DNA of 64,000 nucleotides. Origin: Urbifossiella limnaea. Its GTDB lineage: Bacteria > Planctomycetota > Planctomycetia > Gemmatales > Gemmataceae. The notes under the pieces were generated by a model, which was not told where the DNA came from, made no database searches, and was given only the letters and a program-made list of their open reading frames with translations. The number at the start of each line of letters is the position of its first letter. Position 1 is the first letter of the stretch. A program made the translations under genes and the position numbers. The stretch covers positions 5,936,322 through 6,000,321 of the forward strand of contig NZ_CP036273.1 of assembly GCF_007747215.1 (NCBI RefSeq). Direction: 5' to 3'. This document shows, piece after piece, positions 24,147 through 33,079 of the stretch.

Positions 24147-27095
24147 GTGGTCCGGGCGATCGTCTGGAAGGAGTTCCGCGAGCAGGGGCTGATCGGCCTC
24201 ACCCTTGTCGTCCTCGGCGGCGGCGTGCTCGTCGCCGTCGCCGTGCTCGCCGACCCGCCGCAGAAGGGCGCCGCCCCCGGCGACGTGCTCCGCGGGCTCG
24301 GCCCCGGGCCGCTCACCACCCTGCTGCTCGCCGTGACCGCCGGCACCGTCTGCGGCGGGGCGCTGTTCGCCGCCGAGCGCGAGGCCGGCACGCACGGCTT
24401 CCTCGACGCCCTGCCCGTCCCCCGCGCCGGGCTGTGGACCGCCAAACTCCTCGCCGGCGGGCTCCTCGCCGCGTCGCAGGCCGGGCTCGTCATCGCCGCC
24501 GGGTACGCCCTCGGCCTCCTGGCCACGACCGGGTGGGCGTTCGCCGTCGCCGTCTATTCGATGCTCGCGTTCTGCTGGGGCACCCTCGGCTCGACGCTCG
24601 CCCGCACCACGCTCGGGTCGGTCGGCGTGGCGGTGCCGGCGGCCACGCTGTTCGCCATCGCCTACCTGCTGCCGATCACGCTCGTGTTCGCCACGCCGGG
24701 GTCGGCGATCCCGCGGCCGGCGGGGGCGTTCCTGTTCCTCGGGCTGATGTTCGCAACGCCGCTGCTGTGGTCGGCCGCCGCCTACACCCGCCCGGACCGC
24801 GCCCGCGAGGCCGACGACCGCGTGCCGCCGCCGCCGGCCGTGTACCTCGTCGAACCCGCGGCCCCGGTCGTCGAGCAGCCGGTCCGCGCGCGGCGTTCTC
24901 GGTTCGGGCTCCAGGCGCTGCTGTGGCTCGCCGCCCGGCAGCTGACCGGCCCGGGGGTCACGATCGCCGGGTTCGCCGTCGCCGCCGGGCTCACGCTCCT
25001 GCTGCCGACGATCGAGCCGTTCGTGGCGTGGCCGGCCCTCGGGCTCCTGGCCGGCGTGTTCGCCGGCATCACCGCCTTCTCCGACGAGCAGACCACCGGG
25101 AGCGCCCGCTTCTGGGGCGAACAGCGGCTGCCGGCCGGGCGGATGTGGCTCGTCAAGGTGCTGGTTCACCTCGCGTTCGCGCTGCTGCTGGCGGCGCTGG
25201 TCGCCCTGCCGTCGGCGGTCCGGGCGGTGGCCACGGGCGGCGGCGGGATGCGCGCCGAGGCGTTGCTGTCGGCCGTGTTCCGCTCGCTGATGTTCGAGCC
25301 GCGGGTGCTCGGCACCGAAGGGTGGAAGTACCTGCTGGCGCCGGTCGGGTACGGGTTCGCGGCCGGGGTGCTGTGCGGGATGCTGTTCAAGAAGCCGGTC
25401 GTCGGCGCCGGCGTGGCCGGGGTCGCCGGCGGGACGGCGTTCGCGGCCGTTCTGCCGGGCCTCCTCACGGGCGGCACACGGCACCTGTGGCTGTGGCTCC
25501 CGCCGCTGCTGGCGTTGGCCGCCGGCCGCGCCCTGCTGGCGCCGTGGGGCGCCGAGCGCGTCGCCACCCGCCGCGGGCTCGGCCCGCTGATCGGCGGCAC
25601 CGTCGCGGCCGTACTCGCCGTCGCCGCGGGGGCGGCGTATCGCGCCGTCGAGGTGCCGGACCGCCCCGGCGCCACGGACGACGTGGCGTACGTCGAGGAC
25701 GGGCTGGTGACGTTCCAGCAGAACGACACGGGGCGGCAGTTCCGCGCCGCGACGGAGCAGTTCGCGCGGGTCGCGGCCCTGGTGGTGAGCCCCGTGCCGG
25801 GGAAGCGGAACAACCCCGCCGACCGCGTCGAGCAACTCCGCGGCGGCGCCGCCGTCCGCGACGACGCCGACCTCGCCGAGTGGGTGCAGGCGGTGTACGA
25901 CGCCGACCGCCTCGTGCCCGGCCCGGGGCCACTCGCCGGCCCCGCCCCGCCGCCGCACGAGGCGTGGTTCGACCAGGCCGCCGCCGCCGCCGACCCGGCC
26001 CTGCCGGTGGCCGTCTTCGAGCACCCGCGGCTGACGCGCTCCACGTCCGGCTCGCCGACGCTCGAGAGCGGCCGCGGCATGGCGGTAGTCGTCCTGGCGC
26101 ACGGCTTGTACCGCCAGACGGCCGGCGACCCGGCCGCGTTCGCGGCCGACCTGCGCGCCGGGCTCGCCGTCGCCCGGTCGCTGCGGAACGGGTCGCTCAC
26201 CGCGTCGCTCCACCGCGGCAACGACGTGACCGCCCTGGCCCTGGCGGCCGTCGGCCGGTGGCTGTCGCGCGTCGAGAACCGGCCGGAACTCCTCCGCGCC
26301 GTGCTCGACGAGGTGCTCCGCGACGAGCGGGCACTGATGACGCGCCTCCGGCCGGACGGTACGGTCGCGGGGGCGGAACTGCCGGCGACCGGGTGGGGCG
26401 AGCCGTTCGACCCGACGCCGCACCAGCTGGCCGACCGGTACGTCGTCCGCGAGCTGATGAAGGCGCCGAGCGAGTGGCTGCCGGCGATGGTGACGCCGCC
26501 GGGCCGCGACAAGGACGCACCTAACCCCGAGGTCGATCTCGTGTCGTTCGCGTGGAGCGTGCCCTGGGAGCGCGAGCGGACGCGGAGGCTGGTCGCCTAC
26601 GGCCTCGACCCGACCAACGGCGACGACTACCGCCGGCTGACGCTCGGCCGGCCGGGGGCGGCGATGCTGACGGCGCGGACGGGCGCCCTCATCGACCTGG
26701 GGGCCGCCGACCGCGCGCTGCGGGTGGCCCGTCGGGGGCTCGCGGCGGCGCTGGCGTGTCGGCTCTACCACCACGACCGCGGCACGTTTCCACCCGACCT
26801 GTCCGCGCTGGTGCCGGCGTACCTGCCGGAGGTGCCGCCCGACCCGTACGCGCCGGCCGGCACGGCGCTGCGGTACCGCGTGCCGACGGCCGACGAGTTG
26901 CTACAAGACGTGACCGGAACCCCGCCCGGCCGCGGGGCGCCGCCGCCGGTACAGGTGAAGGCCGGGCAGCCGGTGATCTGGAGCGTCGGCCCCGACGGCG
27001 CCGACGGCGGCGGCCGGTCGGCGCCGTTCGTGCCCGGCACGATGGTCCGGGGCGCCGACGTGGTGTTCTTGGTGCCGCTGCCCCCGGACCGGTGA
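24147..27095 (+). CDS. ABC-2 type permease with long extracytoplasmic C-terminal extension
   Basis: 982 residues. Residues 1-500 form two six-helix-like permease halves: helices in GLIGLTLVVLGGGVLVAVAV and onward, a Pro-rich linker near 225-250, then a second set. About 480 mostly hydrophilic residues follow. The tail has FPPDLSALVPAYLPEVPPDP, PAGTALRYRV and WSVGPDGADGGG, a signature otherwise met in planctomycete pseudopilin-like or secreted proteins. The GTG start has AGGTG upstream and follows the cognate ATPase. Substrate unknown. It is convergent with thrC. Confidence 0.82.
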   Translation: MVRAIVWKEFREQGLIGLTLVVLGGGVLVAVAVLADPPQKGAAPGDVLRGLGPGPLTTLLLAVTAGTVCGGALFAAEREAGTHGFLDALPVPRAGLWTAKLLAGGLLAASQAGLVIAAGYALGLLATTGWAFAVAVYSMLAFCWGTLGSTLARTTLGSVGVAVPAATLFAIAYLLPITLVFATPGSAIPRPAGAFLFLGLMFATPLLWSAAAYTRPDRAREADDRVPPPPAVYLVEPAAPVVEQPVRARRSRFGLQALLWLAARQLTGPGVTIAGFAVAAGLTLLLPTIEPFVAWPALGLLAGVFAGITAFSDEQTTGSARFWGEQRLPAGRMWLVKVLVHLAFALLLAALVALPSAVRAVATGGGGMRAEALLSAVFRSLMFEPRVLGTEGWKYLLAPVGYGFAAGVLCGMLFKKPVVGAGVAGVAGGTAFAAVLPGLLTGGTRHLWLWLPPLLALAAGRALLAPWGAERVATRRGLGPLIGGTVAAVLAVAAGAAYRAVEVPDRPGATDDVAYVEDGLVTFQQNDTGRQFRAATEQFARVAALVVSPVPGKRNNPADRVEQLRGGAAVRDDADLAEWVQAVYDADRLVPGPGPLAGPAPPPHEAWFDQAAAAADPALPVAVFEHPRLTRSTSGSPTLESGRGMAVVVLAHGLYRQTAGDPAAFAADLRAGLAVARSLRNGSLTASLHRGNDVTALALAAVGRWLSRVENRPELLRAVLDEVLRDERALMTRLRPDGTVAGAELPATGWGEPFDPTPHQLADRYVVRELMKAPSEWLPAMVTPPGRDKDAPNPEVDLVSFAWSVPWERERTRRLVAYGLDPTNGDDYRRLTLGRPGAAMLTARTGALIDLGAADRALRVARRGLAAALACRLYHHDRGTFPPDLSALVPAYLPEVPPDPYAPAGTALRYRVPTADELLQDVTGTPPGRGAPPPVQVKAGQPVIWSVGPDGADGGGRSAPFVPGTMVRGADVVFLVPLPPDR

Positions 27096-27104
27096 CCCAC
27101 TCGC

Positions 27105-28499
27105 TCAGGCGTACAGCTCGATCGCCTTGACGATCTCGGCCAGGTCGTTCGGCACCTGCACGGCGCGGTTGGCGAACTGCACCCGCTTCACCCCGCGCTT
27201 GCCGAGCTTCTCCGCGAAGTGCGCCGGGTCGGCCGTGTGGTACGCCACCGTCGCGTCCGGGTCCTTCAGCACGTGCCCCGTCAGGATGCACACCACCCGG
27301 TCCGACGGCGCGATCACCCCTTCCTTCACCAGTTTCAGCAGCCCCGCCACGCTCGCCCCGCTCGCCGGCTCGCACCCGAGGCCGCCGGCGCCGACCGTCG
27401 CCTTCGCGTCCAGAATCTCCGCGTCGGTCGCCTCGCGGACCACGCCGCCGCACCGCTCCAGCGCCCGCAGCGCCTTCGGCAGGTTCACCGGCCGGTTGAT
27501 CTCGATCGCGCTCGCCAGCGTGTCCGCCCGCAGGTTCGCCGCGTCCATCGCCGTCATGTAGCGGTCCACCTTGGGGGCGTCGTACGCGCCGCCGTTCCAC
27601 CGCACCCCCTGCTTCTCGTAGAGCTGGTAGAACGTGTTCGCCCCGGCCGCGTTCACCACCGCCAGCCGCGGCGCGCGGTCGATCAGGCCCAGGTCGCGCA
27701 GCTCGGCGAACGCCTTCCCGAACGCCGACACGTTGCCGAGGTTGCCGCCGGGAACGACGATCCAGTCCGGCACCTCCCAGCGGAGCGCCTCCAGGATGCG
27801 CAGCATGATCGTCTTCTGCCCTTCGAGGCGGAACGGGTTCACGCTGTTGACGAGGTAGATGCCGAGCCGGCTGCTCACCTCCTGGACGCGGCGGAGGGCG
27901 TCGTCGAAGTCGCCGGCGATCTGCACGGTCAGGGCGCCGTAGTCGAGTGCCTGCGACAGCTTGCCGTAGCTGATCTTCCCACTGCCGATGAAGATGACGG
28001 CCCGCATCAGCTGCGTGACCGAGCAGTACACGGCGAGGCTGGCGCTGGTGTTGCCGGTGCTGGCGCACGCGGCCCGGCGGGCGTTCACCATGCGGGCGTG
28101 GGTGAACGCCGCGGTCATGCCGTTGTCCTTGAAGCTGCCGCTCGGGTTCATCCCCTCGTACTGGAGGTACAGGCACCCGGGGTTCATCCCGGCGTAGGCC
28201 GCGACGTGGTCGGCGCGCTGGCACAGCGTCTGCCCCTCGCCGACGGTCATGACCTTGTCGGGCGGGGCGAACGGGAACAGCCGGCGGAAGCGCCACACGC
28301 CGGAGAAGTCGAGCGGGTCGGACCGGTTGGCCCACGCCGCTTCGAACTCGCGCAGCGTCTTGGGGACGGGGAGGCGGTCCCAGTCGTAGGCGAGGTCGAG
28401 GAGGCCGCCGCACTTGGGGCAGCGGAACGACGTGTCGGACAGGTCGGCCGTGGCCCCGCACCGGGGGTCGATGCACCGCTGGAACGCGAGGTCGGCCAT
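27105..28499 (-). CDS. thrC: Threonine synthase
   Basis: PLP enzyme converting O-phosphohomoserine to threonine. 464 residues. An N-terminal zinc-ribbon-like region (C9, C14, C27, C30) precedes the fold-type II domain. [11 protein letters not shown] holds the PLP Lys, [10 protein letters not shown] and [15 protein letters not shown] bind phosphate, and [11 protein letters not shown] lies in the C-terminal part. The zinc-ribbon form is the type seen in many bacteria and archaea. No other threonine-pathway gene is nearby. A candidate leftward -10 lies 30 bases upstream. Confidence 0.93.
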   Translation of the reverse strand: MADLAFQRCIDPRCGATADLSDTSFRCPKCGGLLDLAYDWDRLPVPKTLREFEAAWANRSDPLDFSGVWRFRRLFPFAPPDKVMTVGEGQTLCQRADHVAAYAGMNPGCLYLQYEGMNPSGSFKDNGMTAAFTHARMVNARRAACASTGNTSASLAVYCSVTQLMRAVIFIGSGKISYGKLSQALDYGALTVQIAGDFDDALRRVQEVSSRLGIYLVNSVNPFRLEGQKTIMLRILEALRWEVPDWIVVPGGNLGNVSAFGKAFAELRDLGLIDRAPRLAVVNAAGANTFYQLYEKQGVRWNGGAYDAPKVDRYMTAMDAANLRADTLASAIEINRPVNLPKALRALERCGGVVREATDAEILDAKATVGAGGLGCEPASGASVAGLLKLVKEGVIAPSDRVVCILTGHVLKDPDATVAYHTADPAHFAEKLGKRGVKRVQFANRAVQVPNDLAEIVKAIELYA

Positions 28500-28529
28500 G
28501 CTCTGCGCCTATGGGAGGGGACCGGGGTT

Positions 28530-28535
28530 ACTGTA
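28530..28535 (-). promoter_or_regulatory. Candidate -10 element TACAGT, thrC
   Basis: On the minus strand TACAGT follows CGA (CGATACAGT), 30 bases upstream of the thrC ATG. It fits the TACANT pattern seen before other genes here. Confidence 0.35.
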
Positions 28536-28554
28536 TCGCTGGCCGGGGGCGCAT

Positions 28555-28637
28555 GAAGGGGTGAAGGAGTGAAGGGGTGAGGGGGTGAGGGGTGGACGAT
28601 TTCTCACCCCCTCACCCCTTCACCCCTTCACCCCTTC
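28555..28637. repeat. Octamer-type hairpin (GAAGGGGT / ACCCCTTC units) between thrC and FHA gene
   Basis: 28555-28589 and 28603-28637 pair at 34 of 35 positions with a 13-base loop. The left arm is a run of near-identical GTGAAGGG units with strong purine strand bias; the right arm is the pyrimidine complement. It lies between divergent promoters. Confidence 0.85.
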
Positions 28638-28678
28638 GTGCGAGTATGAAACCTACCCACGGCCCCGAAGGCGACCGA

Positions 28679-29047
28679 ATGCCCGTACACCTGCTCTCCC
28701 TGACGGACGGCCCCAGCATCCTGGTGGACAAGCCGATCCTGCTGTTCGGCCGCCACGAGGAGTGCGACGTGCAGCTGCACTCGAAGAAGGTGTCGCGGCG
28801 GCACTGCTGCGTCGCCCAGGTGAACGACTACCTCGTCGTCCGCGACCTGGGGAGCACGAACGGCGTGAAGGTGAACGGCCAGCGCGTCGCCGAGGGGAAG
28901 CTGGTGCCGGGCGACGAACTGACCGTCGGGAACTTCAAGTACCAGGTTTGCGGCGACGTGCTCGGCGGCTCGACGGAGCGGCCGCCGGTTCCGAGCGGGT
29001 ACCGCCCGGTGCCGCCCGACGCCGGCACCGACAGCAGCCCGAGCTAG
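28679..29047 (+). CDS. FHA domain protein
   Basis: 122 residues, essentially one forkhead-associated domain. ILLFGRHEECDVQL holds the phosphothreonine-binding Arg, SKKVSRRHC the conserved Ser/His, and VRDLGSTNGVKVNG the SxNG motif. FHA domains bind phosphothreonine, so a partner of the Hanks-type kinases in this genome is likely. ATG 28679 has GAAGG 8 bases upstream; ATG 28646 would add 11 residues. Its TAG and the stop of the opposing gene share the palindrome CTAG at 29044-29047. Confidence 0.87.
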   Translation: MPVHLLSLTDGPSILVDKPILLFGRHEECDVQLHSKKVSRRHCCVAQVNDYLVVRDLGSTNGVKVNGQRVAEGKLVPGDELTVGNFKYQVCGDVLGGSTERPPVPSGYRPVPPDAGTDSSPS

Positions 29048-29415
29048 CCGAGCGGCCACGCCGCGCCGGTCGGCGCCCGCGGCGGCACCGGTCGCGCGTA
29101 GAAGTAAGCTTCGACCGGCCCCGCGTGGTCGGCCACCTCCACCGCCCCGCGCCAGTACAGTGTTGGGCACCCCTCGAAGAAATCGAGTTCTTTCAACTTG
29201 GCGTCCGTCACCTCCCACAGTTCGCCGGACACGGCGAGGCCGGCGGCGGCGTCGGACACGAGGCCAGGGTATGGCCCGAGATCGACGAGGCGGTAGCGCG
29301 GCGCGGTTGCGGCGGGGCCGAGGAAGTGCTGCCCGGAGAGTAGGTCGTGGGCGGCGTGGCCGCGCTTCAGGGTGCCGTACACGAACAGGACGGTCGGCAC
29401 GGGGCGACGCCTCAT
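29044..29415 (-). CDS. Gamma-glutamylcyclotransferase-like (AIG2/GGCT) protein
   Basis: 123 residues. VLFVYGTLKRGHAAHDLL is the signature YGTL phosphate- or substrate-binding loop of GGCT/AIG2 proteins, and SGELWEV carries the catalytic Glu. The family cyclises gamma-glutamyl amines or acts on related isopeptides. The start overlaps the stop of the upstream Uma2 gene in ATGA fashion, so the two are translationally coupled. Confidence 0.83.
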   Translation of the reverse strand: MRRRPVPTVLFVYGTLKRGHAAHDLLSGQHFLGPAATAPRYRLVDLGPYPGLVSDAAAGLAVSGELWEVTDAKLKELDFFEGCPTLYWRGAVEVADHAGPVEAYFYARPVPPRAPTGAAWPLG

Positions 29416-29960
29416 CAGCCCAGGAACTCGCGGACCGGCACGCGGAAGTCGGGGAACACTTCCGGCAGCGTTAGCTCCTCGTCGGCCGTGTGCCGGCGCG
29501 GAAACTCGTCCGGCGTGTACACGCCGACACTCTCCGTGTCCGGGTCGAGCACGCACACGGCCTTGACGCCCGCCTTGAAGTACTCGCCCACCTTCGCGTT
29601 GATCTCCCGCCAGGTGTTCGACGGCGACCGCACCTCGAAGATCAGCTCCGGCGACGGCCAGTACCCCTTCGGCATCGGGCCACGTGGCACGCGGTCGAAA
29701 CTGTAGAACGCCACGTCCGGGCCGCGCACCGTGTCTGGGTCTCGACGGGTCGTTACGCCGCAGCGATTGGAAACGACACGCCCCAGGCCGTTGGCTTTGA
29801 CGTAACCACCAAGGATACCGCCGACATTTGCACAGTAGTAGCCGTGAGCCGAGGTCGGACGGGGCACCTCGACGACACGCCCGCCAACGAGCTCGGTACA
29901 GCGACCGTCGTCGGGTAGGTCGGCGTACTGTTCGGCCGTCAGTAGCACTTCGACGGTCAT
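29415..29960 (-). CDS. Uma2-family (DUF820) putative restriction-endonuclease-like protein
   Basis: 181 residues with the PD-(D/E)xK layout of Uma2 proteins: MTAEQY-like start (LTAEQYADLPDDGR), LVGGRVVEVPRP, VRGPDVAFYS (Asp), SPELIFEVRSPSNT (Glu) and AKVGEYFKAGVKAV (Lys). These are very abundant in planctomycetes and cyanobacteria, and their biological role is unsettled. ATG 29960 begins the family N-terminus. It may be the first gene of a two-gene unit with the GGCT gene. Confidence 0.85.
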   Translation of the reverse strand: MTVEVLLTAEQYADLPDDGRCTELVGGRVVEVPRPTSAHGYYCANVGGILGGYVKANGLGRVVSNRCGVTTRRDPDTVRGPDVAFYSFDRVPRGPMPKGYWPSPELIFEVRSPSNTWREINAKVGEYFKAGVKAVCVLDPDTESVGVYTPDEFPRRHTADEELTLPEVFPDFRVPVREFLG

Positions 29961-29987
29961 GTCGAAACCCAAGGGGTGGTCGGCTCG

Positions 29988-30025
29988 GCCGCCTGCGGCG
30001 TATACGCCGCTACGCCGCAAGCGGC
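29988..30025. repeat. Short hairpin GCCGCCTGCGGCG / CGCCGCAAGCGGC
   Basis: 13-base arms (29988-30000, 30013-30025) pair with one mismatch around a 12-base loop. The motif resembles the GCTTGCGGC repeats at 12073 and 24054 and the sucB-internal element. It lies between the Uma2 and PSD1 genes. Confidence 0.55.
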
Positions 30026-30038
30026 AGCGAAACCCGCC

Positions 30039-32777
30039 TCACTCGATGAAGATGAACTCCTTGGCGTTGAACAGCGCGTGCGCCAGGTCGGCCCAGGCCC
30101 GCGGCTCGCCCTCCCGCGCCGCGTCGGCCACGAAGGCCGTGGCCGTCGCGCGCTCGTCGGCGGTCGGGGCGCGGCCGAACGCCGCGGCGTACATCCGCGT
30201 CACGCGCTCGTCGGCGCTGCCGCCGCCGGCCGTCACCCGGCGCGACCACAGCTCGGCCTGTTGCACCACGAACGGGTTGTTCAACATCACCAGCGCCTGC
30301 GCCGGCACGTTCGACACCGTCCGCTTGCCGATCGCGGAGAACGGCGTCGGGTAGTCGAACGCCACGAACATCGGGTTCAGGAAGTTCCGCCGCACCGCCA
30401 GGTACACGCTCCGGCGGCCGTTCCCGTCCAGCGGCCCACTCGCCGGCTTGCCGCGACCCACCTGGTGCTCCGTCAGGTACGGCAGGATGCCGGGGCCGCC
30501 GATGGTGCGGTCGAGCCGGCCGCTCACGGCGAGCATCGAGTCGCGGATCGCCTCGGCCTCCAGGCGCCGCACGTTCTGCCGGTGCAGCAGCTTGTTCTGC
30601 GGGTCGGCCGTCACCGCCTTCGCGGCCTGCTCCGGCGTCGCCCGGCTGCCCTGGCGGTAGGCCGTGCTCAGCAGCATCAGCCGGTGCATCCGCTTGATCG
30701 ACCACGGCACGCCGCCGTCGCCCGGGCTCACGAACTCGGCCGCGAGCCAGTCGAGCAGCTCGGGGTGCGTCGGCGGCTGGCCCTGGTAGCCGAAGTCGTC
30801 CGGGGAGCGGACCAGCCCCTCGCCGAAGTGGTGCTTCCACAGCCGGTTCACCAGCACCCGCGCCACCAGCGGGTTGGCCGGGTCGGTCACCTTGCGGCCG
30901 AGTTCGAGGCGGCCGCTGCCGGGGCCGGCGAGCGGCGTCTTGTCGAACACTTCGAGGAACGCCCGCGGCGCCTCCACGCCGGGCGTCTTGTGGTTGCCGC
31001 GCACGAACACGCGCTCGTTCCGCCCGGCCGCGTCGCGGAGCGTCGGCGCGAAGGCGATCGGCGGCAGCTTCGCCTCCACTGCCTTGGTGGCGTCGTCTGC
31101 CGGCGGCAGCGGCACCGTGCCAGGGGCCGCGGGGGGGGGGGTGTCCGCGAACCACGCTTCCGTGACCGCCACGAACCCGGGGCCGTCGTCGAGCAGCTCG
31201 AAGTACGCGGGCTGGCCCTTCCACATCCGCAGGTCGTAGACGACCCAGCGGAGTTGCTCCTTGCCGTTCACCGGTTGCGCGAGGCCGCCGTAGATCGGCG
31301 CCTGAATCAGTTGCAACCCGTTGAGGATGAGCCGCGCTTTGCCGTGCTCGCCGGCGACGCGGACGGCGAGGTACGGCTGGTCGATCACGAACGTCGGCGA
31401 GCGGAGGGCGCCGGCGAGCTTGGCGGACTCGCGGCCGCTGTGGGGGAAGCCGTCGCCGGCCCCGGGGCGGAAGGCGAGCCCGGCTGCGTCCCAGCGGGTG
31501 CGCCAGCCGGCGTCGAAGCGCTCGAACGCGGTGGCCTTGGCGCGCCACGCATCGAGTGGCGAGCGGCCCGCGTCCGCGGGCTGTTCCTGAGCACCACCGT
31601 CACGCTCGACAACGGCCCGCTCACGCGGGCCGCTCGCCTTCAGCTCGTCGAGCAGCTTTACCGTCACGCGCTCGTCGCCCACCTCGGCGCGGTGGTAGCG
31701 CGAGCTGCTGAGCACGCCGAACAGCGCGTAGTAGTCCTTCGTGGCCACGGGGTCGAACTTGTGGTCGTGGCAGCGGGCGCAGCTGATGGTGAGCCCCAGC
31801 ACGCCCTTGCCGAACGCGTCGATCTGGTTGTCCACGCGGTCGGCGTACTCCGAGCGCGAGTCCACCGGCGAGTGCTTCCCCTCGCCGAGCCACCAGAACC
31901 CCGTCGCCGTGAGGCTCTCGTTCGACCCGTCGGCCGGGTTCCGCCGCGGCTGCGGGAGCAGGTCGCCGGCGATCAGTTCGGTCAGGAACTGGTTGTACGG
32001 CAGGTCGCGGTTCAGCGCCCGGACCACGTAGTCGCGGTACCGCCAGGCGTCGGCGATGTCGTAGTCGAACTCGTGCCCCTGCGTCTCGGCGTACCGCGCC
32101 AGGTCGAGCCAGTGCCGGCCCCAGCGCTCGCCGTAGCCGGGGTCGGCGAGCAGCTTGTCCACCAGCTTCTCGAAGGCACGCGGGTCGGCGTCGGCGGCGA
32201 ACGCCTCCACCTGTTCCGGCGTCGGCGGCAGGCCGACGAGGTCGAAGTAGACGCGCCGCACGAGCGCCCGCGGGTCGGCGGGCGGGGCGAACGTCAGCCC
32301 CTTCTCGCCGAGCTTCGCCAGCAGCAGCTCATCGATCGTCGCCGCCGCGGGCCGCTTCACCGGCTGGAACGACCAGTGCGCCTTCGCCCGCGCCGCGAGG
32401 TCGAACGCCCCCTTCGGCCCGCCGGCGACGGGTGCCTTCTCGGCCGGCCACGGGGCGCCGCCCTTCACCCACGCGGTGAAGACGGCGATGTCGGCGTCGG
32501 GCAGCTTCCCCTTCGGCGGCATCTTCAGGTCGCCGTCGTAGCGCACGGCCGCGGCGACCAGGTCTTTCGCGGGGCCGGTCTCGCCGCCCTTGTCGAACCC
32601 GGCCTTGGTGTCGAGGCGGAGCTCGCCCTTGTGCTTGTCCTTGCCGTGGCACGACTGGCAGTGCTGTACCAAAAGCGGCCGCACCTTCGCCTCGAAGAAG
32701 GCGTCGTCGACCGGCGCCTGGGCGGCGGCCGGGCCGGCGGCAAGGGCGAGGAGCACGGCAGCGAGCGAACGGGGCAT
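30039..32777 (-). CDS. PSD1-type secreted cytochrome protein (PSCyt1-DUF1549-DUF1553)
   Basis: 912 residues. A signal peptide (about 1-20, ending AAAQA) is followed by a planctomycete cytochrome-c-like domain with CQSCH (C40, C43, H44). DUF1549 follows, with the typical CARCHDHKFDP and GLPPTPEQVEAF. DUF1553 is at the C-terminus (NPLVARVLVNRLWKHHFGEG; PEAIRDSM-like EAEAIRDSML). Such proteins are usually encoded beside a DUF1501 partner; none is here. The middle (about 370-600) contains an extra region with a hairpin repeat translated as residues ~381-407. Function unknown; periplasmic redox or polymer processing is presumed. Confidence 0.9.
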   Translation of the reverse strand: MPRSLAAVLLALAAGPAAAQAPVDDAFFEAKVRPLLVQHCQSCHGKDKHKGELRLDTKAGFDKGGETGPAKDLVAAAVRYDGDLKMPPKGKLPDADIAVFTAWVKGGAPWPAEKAPVAGGPKGAFDLAARAKAHWSFQPVKRPAAATIDELLLAKLGEKGLTFAPPADPRALVRRVYFDLVGLPPTPEQVEAFAADADPRAFEKLVDKLLADPGYGERWGRHWLDLARYAETQGHEFDYDIADAWRYRDYVVRALNRDLPYNQFLTELIAGDLLPQPRRNPADGSNESLTATGFWWLGEGKHSPVDSRSEYADRVDNQIDAFGKGVLGLTISCARCHDHKFDPVATKDYYALFGVLSSSRYHRAEVGDERVTVKLLDELKASGPRERAVVERDGGAQEQPADAGRSPLDAWRAKATAFERFDAGWRTRWDAAGLAFRPGAGDGFPHSGRESAKLAGALRSPTFVIDQPYLAVRVAGEHGKARLILNGLQLIQAPIYGGLAQPVNGKEQLRWVVYDLRMWKGQPAYFELLDDGPGFVAVTEAWFADTPPPAAPGTVPLPPADDATKAVEAKLPPIAFAPTLRDAAGRNERVFVRGNHKTPGVEAPRAFLEVFDKTPLAGPGSGRLELGRKVTDPANPLVARVLVNRLWKHHFGEGLVRSPDDFGYQGQPPTHPELLDWLAAEFVSPGDGGVPWSIKRMHRLMLLSTAYRQGSRATPEQAAKAVTADPQNKLLHRQNVRRLEAEAIRDSMLAVSGRLDRTIGGPGILPYLTEHQVGRGKPASGPLDGNGRRSVYLAVRRNFLNPMFVAFDYPTPFSAIGKRTVSNVPAQALVMLNNPFVVQQAELWSRRVTAGGGSADERVTRMYAAAFGRAPTADERATATAFVADAAREGEPRAWADLAHALFNAKEFIFIE
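31558..31638. repeat. Hairpin repeat inside the PSD1 reading frame
   Basis: GGCGAGCGGCCCGCGT (31558-31573) is the exact reverse complement of 31623-31638. Its left side shares 25 of 28 bases with the intergenic hairpin at 6202-6229. The span is 81 bases, a multiple of three, and the frame is intact. Confidence 0.75.
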
Positions 32778-33079
32778 GAACGTGGTCTCCGGCGGAGACG
32801 AGGCGGCGGGAAGTGTGATTATCCCAGGCCGCCGCCCGCAGGGGAAGCCCCGGAGAAACCCAAACGGAATTCGATCTGTCTATCACACTTGTTTCCGCGA
32901 CCCGCACAGGGGCGCGGCGGAAACAATAATCTCGACCCGATGGAGGCCGTGCGGGTTGGGCCGGCTCTGCGGGGTGGGGCGGTGGGGGGATGGGAAAGTG
33001 GGGCAAAAACCTTGTGCCCGTGCCGAATCCGGGGAGAATAACGATTACCCTTCGGCTGACACCGCGGAGCCGTTTCACC
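32778..33079. other. 302-base intergenic region with repeat copy 2 and divergent promoters
   Basis: No gene is seen. On the minus strand GATAAT at about 32817-32822 could be a -10 for the PSD1 gene. TGTTTCCGCGACCCG (32890-32904, identical to 15351-15365) with CGCGGCGGAAACAA (32913-32926) forms a hairpin. AT-richer GAGAATAACGATTACC near 33043-33058 may be part of the promoter for the rightward gene. Confidence 0.5.
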
